From NCBI GenBank assembly GCA_910592005.1, contig CAJVPP010000701.1, forward strand, positions 1-27,455: a DNA stretch of 27,455 nucleotides, in the 5' to 3' direction. This DNA is from Funneliformis mosseae. Taxonomy: Eukaryota > Glomeromycota > Glomeromycetes > Glomerales > Glomeraceae. Position 1 is the first letter of the stretch. Every line of letters starts with the position of its first letter. Position numbers and translations under genes: made by a program. A model generated the notes under the pieces. It saw only the letters and a program-made list of their open reading frames with translations, was not told the DNA's origin and searched no databases. Shown one piece after another: positions 18,968 through 27,455 of this stretch.

Positions 18968-20659
18968 TTAAAATTGATCTTGAATCCAAATTGGCAGAGA
19001 TTCAATTACCTTATAGGAAAGTTTCTTTTTATAATGTAAACTAAAATGATATTTTTCTAAAAGATATCTGCTCAATTTTATAAATTGTAAACTGCCAACT
19101 CTATCGTAATATTCCATGATGAACAAAGAATATTTTCTATGCGGTTCATATATAACAAATAACTCGAAAGAAATTAAATGTATTGAACATGCACTCAAGA
19201 ATGTTTTTAGTAATCCCATAGTGAAGGAAAGATTTAGGGATAAGTGGTGTAAGGAGTAAGGTAATGAATGAGCTAATTGATGGATCATGGCCTCCGTGAA
19301 TAAACAATACTCCTCTTTAGGAGATTCTACATACAATTGCTTCAAAGAATTCATCAAAGACAATACTTTACTAAACCTTGATATGGTCTGAGATTTAATG
19401 ATGATACGCAGATGAGTCAAGTTCACCGAGTACTTTTTTAAATTGATAAAGTATTCGGAACAAAAATATTTACAGGTAAATGTTTTTAAGTTATTCGATA
19501 TCATTTGTAACAGGAAGGAAATTCCATAGTCATTATGAGTGTTAACGGTAGAACTTTCCGGTTGATTTTGCAAATAACAAAGTTTGTTTATAGAAATATT
19601 TGCATTCCTATATTTTAATATGGGCACGTGGTCATTTTTATGGAATTCTTCAACTTCTAACGTGGTTAAATTATTACAAATCACTAACACTTCCATTAAA
19701 CAACTTAATCTAACCCTACCAAATAATCTAATATGACTTAAGGAATCTCCTTGTTTACATAATGAATTAAAGATCACTTTATCATGTCGAGGTATCCAAA
19801 TTTCGTTTATCTCAAAACTTTTTAGAGCCCTTTGGGATCCAACTAGATTCGCAATCGAATTATAAATTGATTGCACGCTAAATTCTGTATTATTTAAACG
19901 GAAAGATAAATGTTTGATATTCGTCGCGGATGATGAGATGGTATTAAGGAAATTTGGCCATGTTATCGAATAAACTTCATCCATGATACAGCTTCCATTA
20001 AATCTAAATGATTGAATCTTATCCAACGAATTGTTTATCAAGGAATGACTTGAACCTACTCTCTCTTCTCTTTTTCCTCCAAGCAACGATAATGAATGGT
20101 CTAATGTAAGGATGATCTGTCTAGACAGATGAGTCCGGTAATAATCAAATTCTCTGATACCTCGAGATCGAGAAAAGATCATGTTGACGATTACGCTGGA
20201 TATGATCATCCTTTTCCCATTCATGTGCAAAAAATCGATTTCGTTTCCGGTAACGAAATCCTCGAGACCTATAGCAAAATTGCTATAGATAAATGTCAAG
20301 AGGAATGAAGGGTAATCAAATAATGGTGGGGATGGATGGGTTGGAATTCGAATCTGTTGCTGACGCAACAGGGACTTTTCTGATTCATCCAAACAGCAGA
20401 TATATGTACGTACGGCAAAATATCCATAATAATTCGGTTTCATGAATGGATTGCTCCATAATATTGGTATGGCTAACCTACACCAAAGTCTGCTCACCAG
20501 GATACAAGAATGCAAAGACGTTCGATCATCACTTAAACAACGGAATATTTCATCCAATATATCTGGTATTAATACTGGTTTGGATTTTGTTAACTTTGAA
20601 AGTTTTGGAAATTTTAACTTGTTTGAAAATCTTTTGATGGAAAAGTTACTATGTCCCAT
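18968..20659 (-). CDS. F-box protein with LRR-like C-terminus
   Basis: A single uninterrupted exon of 563 codons on the minus strand, beginning at the ATG at 20659. Residues about 29-72 form an F-box: LIPDILDEIFRCLSDDRTSL followed by HSCILVSRLWCRLAIPILWS. The F-box binds Skp1 in SCF ubiquitin ligases. The rest (about 200-540) has irregular leucine-rich segments such as SLDKIQSFRFNG, NIKHLSFRLNN, LTTLEVEEF, NLTHLRIII and LHHLSLNLSF, which would form the substrate-binding part. The N-terminus before the F-box is basic. F-box proteins of this layout are a large family in arbuscular mycorrhizal fungi; the target is unknown. It faces the SANT gene tail to tail. No frameshift or stop is seen. Confidence 0.88.
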   Translation of the reverse strand: MGHSNFSIKRFSNKLKFPKLSKLTKSKPVLIPDILDEIFRCLSDDRTSLHSCILVSRLWCRLAIPILWSNPFMKPNYYGYFAVRTYICCLDESEKSLLRQQQIRIPTHPSPPLFDYPSFLLTFIYSNFAIGLEDFVTGNEIDFLHMNGKRMIISSVIVNMIFSRSRGIREFDYYRTHLSRQIILTLDHSLSLLGGKREERVGSSHSLINNSLDKIQSFRFNGSCIMDEVYSITWPNFLNTISSSATNIKHLSFRLNNTEFSVQSIYNSIANLVGSQRALKSFEINEIWIPRHDKVIFNSLCKQGDSLSHIRLFGRVRLSCLMEVLVICNNLTTLEVEEFHKNDHVPILKYRNANISINKLCYLQNQPESSTVNTHNDYGISFLLQMISNNLKTFTCKYFCSEYFINLKKYSVNLTHLRIIIKSQTISRFSKVLSLMNSLKQLYVESPKEEYCLFTEAMIHQLAHSLPYSLHHLSLNLSFTMGLLKTFLSACSIHLISFELFVIYEPHRKYSLFIMEYYDRVGSLQFIKLSRYLLEKYHFSLHYKKKLSYKVIESLPIWIQDQF

Positions 20660-22439
20660 TTTCTTTTTGGGGAATACCGGTTATGAGATAGATAAAAAGA
20701 ATGTGTAATGATAAAGTTTAAAAAGGAGAAGGGAGAGTATAAGATGGTAAGGAGAAAAAAGAGAAGAATAATTTTTTTTTTTTTTTTTGTGTGAATGAAG
20801 GAGCTCATCGTTTTATAAAAAAAATTTCATGATTTGTCCGAATATGTGTGTATTACCCGTAAATTCCTAAAGAAGTAACATAACCTTATTCTTATTATTC
20901 TGAAAATCGGATCATCCTTCTTTACTAAATACCAATAATAATATTTTTTGTTGTGGTATGTCCACGTCACGGTTGTAAGTAAAAATAAAGATCAAAATCA
21001 TTTGTTCAATTTTTATAAATATGACATGGGAGTCTATCACCTGTTCACTTGTTAACCTTTACACGATGTTTGTGACACTGCGATACAGGTGTGATTAGTA
21101 GTCGGTTTCATATTCGGCGTCGAAATTGATGAAACCGACCAAGTTATCATTGATAGATCGTGACTTGTAGCTTTTTTTTCGTAAAGTCACGCGATTAGAA
21201 TGATGCCTAACTTCGGTCCGGCTGGTCCATATAAGGATCATTTTTATTAAACCATTTATTCATAGTGACAGATTCCGTTTATAAATTGTTTTATTTGCAG
21301 TTTTTCAGGAGAAAGTTTGTGTTACGTAATACAGGTTTAGAGCTTATTAATGTTTATAATACATTTATCCGTGATGACAGCGGTTCAATGGAAAGAAACT
21401 AACCTAAAACTCTATCATCATTTCTTTCATGTAATTCTTTTAAACGTTTTTGCTTTTTTTTTTATTTTTATCTTTTTTATTTTTTTTAAAAAAAAACTTG
21501 ATTGTCAAAAAGCATTTATTGTATTTTACAAACAAACTCGTTTTTAATTGAGTGATAATGATAGAAATTAAATCTTATCTAATTTGTAATTTTACGGGGG
21601 TCCCTTATTGTACGCTTCTGCATATGTACACTGATAATGTCCGTTCTTTATCTTTCTCAAATTATCTATATCATCAATCAAAGATTTTTGGTGTCAAAAT
21701 TTTGATTTGGTAATTTCCCATTTGTTGAAATTTGTGAATTTTTTAAAAAAAAAAAAAAAAAAAAAATAAATAAATAAGTAAATAAATAAATGAAGACGTG
21801 TATTTATGTATGATGAAATGAGGCATGATAAAGATCTTCAGTTGATATTTTTGAGTAATTATAACGGGCTATATATACTTTGAACTTTATCATTAAAAAA
21901 ATTCGATTTAATAAAAGTTAATTTGTCGAAGATCCCTCTACATCGTAAATTGTTGACGCTAAAAAAAGGTGCATCTATTTATGGAATTTTTTTTTTATTT
22001 TGTTTTCTTTAATTGTGCGTTTCCAACTAGATTTTTAAATAGAAGAGAATATGAAATTTTTCGTAACAAAAGTTTTACCGCAACAAGTATTTCAAATAGA
22101 TAGGGGTTGGTATTGTAACGTAGTACATCGGTTAAATCAATTCCAACTATCAAATAATTTTATTAAAGTAAAGTAATATTATTATTAAATTGCATTAACT
22201 GAACATGTTCTAATCTAGTGTTGACGACCAAAAGATTGTCAAATGTCAAAACACTCTCCATAAAGATGATCTGGACTCATTCATAAGACTGATCTCTGTG
22301 TAATCTAAAGGGTAGGAAATCAAAGATTGATTGACAGATTCCAAAATGGTCCTAATAACAATTCTTCAATATACATGTTAAGCCAGCAACTTTTTTTAGA
22401 AATAGATTAGATACAAAATAGCAAAGAGTAGCAATATTT
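20660..22439. other. Gene-poor spacer right of the F-box gene
   Basis: It starts with the F-box promoter region; a TTTTATAAAA at 20811-20820 is the only TATA-like motif, about 155 bp from the ATG. It then contains a cluster of stem-loops at 21036-21190 (listed separately). The plus-strand frame at 21350-21547 is Phe/Lys low complexity. No coding exon is supported. Confidence 0.55.
21036..21190. repeat. Three successive imperfect stem-loops
   Basis: Arms: CACCTGT at 21038-21044 with ACAGGTG at 21085-21091; GTCGGTTTCAT at 21101-21111 with ATGAAACCGAC at 21129-21139 (perfect 11 bp, with an inner TTCG-GCGT-CGAA stem at 21113-21124); GTGACTT at 21160-21166 with AAGTCAC at 21184-21190, its loop containing a T run. 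The region is more GC-rich than its surroundings. It could be a structured noncoding RNA or the inner part of an inverted-repeat element; I recognise no RNA family. Confidence 0.6.
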
Positions 22440-24300
22440 ATAAAAAAAATGCTGATTTGTATTGAAATTATTTTGAAAATCATTATTTTATAAAAGAAAA
22501 CATTATTTTTTACTTTACTTCTATTTTTTATTTATTTATTTTTTTTTTTAAAAAAAAAAAAAAAGTTTTATATTTAATAAAAAGTACAAATAAAGTTTGA
22601 TTGTAAAAATCTGATTTTATTTAAAAAAATAAATTAGATTAGATTATTTAGATAACTTAATACTATTAACACTAATATTAGATATATAAGATTAGAAATA
22701 ATGTTAAAGTATAGTATTTTTTATACAAGTAGTATCAACTTTATTTAATATATATAAATTTTTCAATTCTAATTATAAGTAATTTATATATTTACCAAAA
22801 TTTAAAATAATAAATAGTAGTATAATATTAGAAATATACATATTCTTCTCCTATTACATGATTATATATTATTAAGATTATAAAACTTAATTTAAGAATT
22901 AACTATTTGATCATTATATTTATAAAAATTTATATTCTTTATAAAATAATTTTAACTAACTTTAAAGTAATCTATTATAAAATCTTTATTTTTTATAATA
23001 ATTATTATATTAGTTATATTTAAATGAATTTTCAGAATTTTTATATAATGAAAATAACAATAAAAAATAATATAAATAAAGCAATAATATTAATAATGAA
23101 TCAATGATATTTCATTAAAAAATATATATACTAGACAAATATTAATAATATTTGAAATCCTTAAAATATGTTCAAATAATATGTAATTTAAAATAAAAAC
23201 AATAAGATATAAAAAAATAGTAGTAGCTAGTTCAGAAAAATATATAAATATTATTATAGAATAAATAAAAATTTAAGAAAAAGATAGGTTCTATACATAA
23301 TTAAAATCAAGAATCAGTTCATATTAAATGTAAATTTCTTATAAGTATAAAATATTATAACCTTTTAAATTTAGTATTTATTAACAAATTTGTTAATATA
23401 TATTATTATATATTATAAATAAGACTACTTTTCAGAAATTTTTATTTGTATTATACAAAATATCAAATAATATTATGGAATAATACAGTTTATTATTTAA
23501 AAATGTAATTTAAAACTATTATTTTATAAAAATATTAAGAAATAAAATATTTTAATTAAAATATTTATAATCAAGATCTTTATAATATAATATATAGATT
23601 TAAGTTTAATATTCAAATTAAAAATAATGCAATAATTCTTATTGAATATTTAAAAAAAAATTATATAAGAAAGATTTTAAATGGTATTTCAAGTTAATTT
23701 AAAAAATTAATAATAGATTATCTAAAAACTAATAAATATTTAATATTATTGAGTATATTTATTATAATAGATTATGATTAATAAAGTTAAATTGTAATAA
23801 TAATAGTTATTCATAATAATTAATATTAATCCTATATTATAAATTATAATTAATAATTAATATTTTAAAATAATAGTAAAATACTATGCTTTTCATAATT
23901 AATAAAAAGTTTAAAAGAAAATTTAATAATAAATATGATAAATTTATTAAAGATTTTTATGTTTACATAATTTACTTATTATATCAAAATTTAAAAATTG
24001 TGAAACTGATCTAATAATAAAATATTTAGAAATTAAAAAAATATAATAAAGATATATTATATTTTACTAAGATATATTAGACTTGTAGATTACTAAATGC
24101 AATTTTTAATAAACATATATTTTACTCAATAAGTAGAAAATTTAAATTATATTATAAAAGAAAGCTAATTCAAAAAATTTATTATATTAGCTTTATTAAA
24201 AATTAAACTGTAATTAAAAAATAAAGTTAAATATTTAAAACTATAAAATTTTATAATATAAACTTTAATATAAGAATTTTATAAATTCTAATATCATTTT

Positions 24301-24650
24301 AAAACTATTGATGAAATTTGTAAAAAATATTTTATTTTAAATTTATTAGCTTTATAACAGAATAAATAGTTAAACCTCTTTTATATAGATTCGGATAAAG
24401 AAATTAATAATATAATAATACAGATAATAGCTTATATTATATATATATTTGTTAATTCTATTTATTATATATATAATAATACTTAAATTTTAATAATTAA
24501 TGTTAAGAATAAAAATTAATATAATAAAGGTTTTATAAAAAATAATTATAAAAAATCACAAATTTTACTTAATATAGTTCTTAAAGATTATTTAAATAGT
24601 GTTATAAAGAAATCTAAAAGGTTAAACATATTTAAAATATAATAATTTAT
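24301..24650 (+). pseudogene. Possible decayed ORF, unrecognised
   Basis: One plus-strand frame has only about four stops in roughly 117 codons, and these are TAA or TAG codons that could derive from CAA, CAG or TGG. This is fewer than expected for DNA this AT-rich. The reading is Ile/Asn/Lys-rich, and I do not recognise a family. It may be another mutated transposon fragment. Confidence 0.2.
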
Positions 24651-25384
24651 TATACTATTTAATAATAATACTTAATATTATATGTATCACTAATTTATAT
24701 TAGATTTATTTGCAGATATTTTTTTAATAATATTATAATTAAAAATAATATAATTTAATATCAAAACTAATTTCCTTTTATTAATATTATAAAAAAGGTT
24801 TTGTAATAAAAGTACTGTTAGAAATATCTAATATTATATTAATATAAATACTATTTCTTGATAAGATATACTATAAAATCATGTAATATAATTTTATATA
24901 TTAATAATAATAATTAAAAATTAATAATATTTATTATCCTTTAAATTATCTAATAGATAAATTTACTTATAAACTAAATAAAATATTAATTTTTTAAATA
25001 TTAATATAATAATTTTATGAAAATATAGTTTAATATCTATTTTATTAATTTTATTAGAAGAAATTTTAAGTTTATTAAGAAGATTTTTAAAATAATTTAA
25101 TTTTTAAAATTAAGTTTTAAAAAATTTATTATAAAAATTTTTTTGATTATAAATTAATTAAATTATTTTATTACTAATAAATCATGAAATTTTAATAATT
25201 AAAGTTATTTTTTATGATAAATTTTGTAATATTAATATTAATGTTAATAGTTTATCAAAAGTTAATGATAAAATTTTTTAATATAAATTTTTATATTTTA
25301 AAATTTACAAATTTTTAGCTTATAAATAAGGTTGTTAAATAAAATCTAAAGGTTTTATAAGTCATCTAAATAGAAAAAAATAAA

Positions 25385-25505
25385 ATTTAGCAAAATTATA
25401 TTAAAATCTTATTAAAAAATCTGCAAAATTCTAAAAAAGGTAAAACTACATTAAAGCTTATAAAAATGTGAAATTATATCAAAATCTTAGTAAAAATTTA
25501 GTAAA
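25385..25505. repeat. Degenerate short tandem repeats
   Basis: Three to four related units of roughly 30-40 nt share the motif GNAAAATTATATTAAAATCT (also seen as GTAAAACTACATTAAAGCTT and GTGAAATTATATCAAAATCT). The differences are largely C/T and G/A transitions, as elsewhere in the island. Confidence 0.5.
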
Positions 25506-25823
25506 CTATAATTTAGATATTTTGCCTAATCTAAAATGAGCTTAGACAAGTAACTTTACTTATAAGTAACTTTAAATTATTATTATATAATTTAAAAATA
25601 AAAAGTTATTATAATATAATATATTTATATAATTAATTTAAAAAAATAATTTTTTAAAAAATTTTAATTTTTCATAGAAGTAAATCTGAAGAGAATTTAT
25701 AGTAAATAAGTAGGTAAATTTGTTTATAAACTTTTATTATCTAAGAAATAATTTATATAATATGAAAATTTAGATTTAAATAAATTAATCAAATATATAA
25801 TTATAATAATATATTTTTGTATT

Positions 25824-26480
25824 GTATAAATAGCTGTAACTTCTAAATATTCATGTTGAGACTTAGCTATTCATAAATCAATAGTTAAATGAATAGTTAT
25901 TATGCTACTACAAAGTAGAAAACTTAATTGATCATAATTCTAATTATAAGATTTGTGAATTATTTCTTTAGTAGTTTTTATTATAATGAATACAAAATCC
26001 TGGTTCTTATGCATAAATAAATTCATGAAAAAAATAATTTTATAAAATGTATAGAGATAATACAAAATAAACAATAAATTTAATTAATTTTCTTGCTAAT
26101 AATTCTTATCTTTAGACTGAACATTTCAGTGATGAATTATAATAATTGGTAACTTAGGTTTGATAATTCTAATCACATTTCAACTAATAAAAAATCAATA
26201 AATTATGTTAATTTTAATAATATACAAATATAAAATATAAATAATAATTTAATTTTAACCATACTACCTTATGTTCATCTAAATAGTTGATAAAATTATC
26301 TTTTATTATTCCATATTTATCTCATAAATGAGCTATCATGCTTGAAGTATTTCTACCTTTATAAGTACATGCATAAGGTTTTTTATATAATTTAGAAGCT
26401 TAGAGTCATTTTCATCAATATAAAAAAAAGAAGATATGTCTCTTGTTATTGCAATCAAATACAACATTAGATTTTTATTT
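25824..26480 (-). pseudogene. Decayed hAT-family transposase with BED zinc finger
   Basis: Read on the minus strand in pieces. At about 26405-26260 there is a BED-type zinc finger: KGRNTSSMIAHL, a stop, DKYGIIKDNFINYLDEHK. The expected last zinc ligand His is Tyr, and a candidate Cys before it is also Tyr. At about 25990-25824 the catalytic start of a hAT transposase reads IIHKSYN, a stop, then SIITIHLTIDL, a stop (25873-25871) and IAKSQHEYLEVTA. This matches the family block T-x-DLWT-xx-x-x-GYLGVT with Trp turned into TGA and two Gly turned into Glu. There are two or more frameshifts; the finger and catalytic block are in different frames. It is non-functional. I could not find the C-terminal dimerisation block or terminal inverted repeats. 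Confidence 0.75.
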
Positions 26481-27413
26481 TTTTGAGTTTTAGATGAATG
26501 TATAAAGTGCATTTTATTAGAATCTTAATTAGAATTAATGTCTAAAGAATACAATATAGCTGATATTAAAATTTTTTTCCTAAAGAGTTAAGAAAGAAAT
26601 GAGACTGAAGTCTAAGAAGATTATCAGTATCAATCTAGTTGATTTAAATTTTGATTTTAAATTTTTGCACATTATAGTATAATACTATAATTAAAGTTTA
26701 AGATCAATCATTTAAATTGGTTATAATAAAACTGGTTTATTATTTTATTAAAATTCTAATCCAGTTATAAATTTGAAACAATTAAGCCTGATTATAAATC
26801 TGATTTTGATAACTGGTTCCAACTTTTAATCCTTTATATTTTTAATATTCATAGAATTTATAATATTTTTAAAATTAATCATTATACTACATGAACTTTT
26901 GATAAACTAATATTTTATTTAGTAATTAATATAACAATAATACATGTATGTAAATTTATAAATTATTTGCTTATGTTAAAAAAAATAGGTAAATACAAAA
27001 AAGATAATTATGAATAAATATATTTTAATAAATTTAGCAATTATAGCATTAATTAATATATATAATTAAAATTTTAATTTATATTTTAGATAAAAAAGAT
27101 TTAGAAGATTATTTTTTTTTCTTAACAATAGAATTTATATTTATTATACTGTATATTTAAATAAAATAATTTATAGTAAAATAATATTTATTATTTATAA
27201 TAGATATATAAAAAAAATTGTACTATAAAAAAATTATACAGAAAAAAAGAAAAAAAATAAAAAAAAAATTTCTTTGAGAAACTTTGTAGTGACTTGTATG
27301 GCTTGTAGGAATAAACTAGATAAATGGTAAAAAGTGTTGGCAAGAGTTAGTCATAGTATGAGCCTATACAAAAGTATGAAAATTGGTATCTAAATTTTAC
27401 GACGATATTGTCC

Positions 27414-27455
27414 TTAACCCTTAAAGCATGCATAGGGCAAGATACCTCCTATGAC
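27414..27455. mobile_element. Possible piggyBac-like element terminus, cut by window end
   Basis: TTAA at 27414-27417 is followed directly by CCCTTAAAGCATGC, then CATAGG...CCTATG as an inner inverted repeat. piggyBac elements insert at TTAA and begin with CCC or CCY, often with such an inner palindrome. The rest of the element would lie beyond the window, so this is only a suggestion. Confidence 0.3.

Larger units (their letters stand above)
22440..27250. other. Extreme AT-rich, CpG-depleted island
   Basis: Composition changes sharply here. Two lines I counted have 5 and 8 G/C out of 60 (23041-23100, 24301-24360), and I noticed one CpG in the whole island (24392-24393). No long ORF exists on either strand. 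The left edge carries a T11-A15 junction at 22539-22564, and normal composition returns around 27250. At least one part is a decayed DNA transposon (25824-26480), which suggests the island is an accumulation of transposons mutated by C-to-T and G-to-A changes. Confidence 0.8.

Noticed and set aside
20442..20708. Two plus-strand frames antisense to the F-box coding region
   Set aside because: They lie over the conserved F-box on the other strand and show no recognisable content.
22440..27250. Mitochondrial DNA or a mitochondrial insertion as the source of the AT-rich island
   Set aside because: I saw no mitochondrial gene or rRNA in it, and part reads as a nuclear hAT transposase remnant. A homology search would settle the unassigned parts.

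Overview
This is an AT-rich eukaryotic window that reads as nuclear DNA of an early-diverging, probably glomeromycotan (Rhizophagus-like) fungus. The reasons are short spliceosomal introns, very many poly(A)/poly(T) tracts, a Pol III U6 snRNA gene, and a gene set dominated by families known to be expanded in arbuscular mycorrhizal fungi (BTB-BACK-TLDc, F-box/LRR-like, SANT/Myb repeat proteins). The organism call is inference; nothing here names a species.

Left part (1-9.7 kb): after about 2 kb of low-complexity spacer lies a two-exon histidine-phosphatase gene on the minus strand (1963-3291). A 3.6 kb gene-poor spacer follows, then a five-exon J-domain co-chaperone gene on the plus strand (6908-8597). 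The exon joins of both genes can be set from canonical splice sites and keep the frame.

Middle (9.7-15.6 kb): a minus-strand U6 snRNA gene (9687-9806) and a plus-strand 11-exon gene for a mitochondrial-type pentatricopeptide repeat (PPR) protein (10052-13285, 814 aa) diverge from a 245-bp spacer with CCAAT-type boxes. The PPR gene contains an intron with textbook minor-spliceosome (U12-type) AT-AC signals (11643-11705) and a GC-AG intron (11018-11096). The AT-AC intron is the most striking gene-structure feature in the window: splicing there restores a PPR motif exactly, and the GT-AG readings I tried hit stops. A BTB-BACK-TLDc gene converges on the PPR gene (13998-15631, minus).

Right part (15.6-22.4 kb): a protein with eight SANT/Myb-like repeats (16863-18494, plus) has a two-repeat higher-order pattern and one repeat that lost 11 residues. 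It converges on an intronless F-box protein gene (18968-20659, minus). The spacer after that holds three successive imperfect stem-loops (21036-21190).

Far right (22.4-27.25 kb): an island of extreme AT content with almost no CpG and no intact ORF. Inside it I can read on the minus strand the remains of a hAT-family transposase with a BED zinc finger. Its lost residues are mostly explained by C-to-T and G-to-A transitions on both strands, so it looks like a mutationally silenced transposon graveyard. Normal composition returns at about 27.25 kb, and the window ends inside what may be a piggyBac-like terminus (TTAA followed by CCC at 27414). I see no CRISPR, tRNA or rRNA, and no operon structure.
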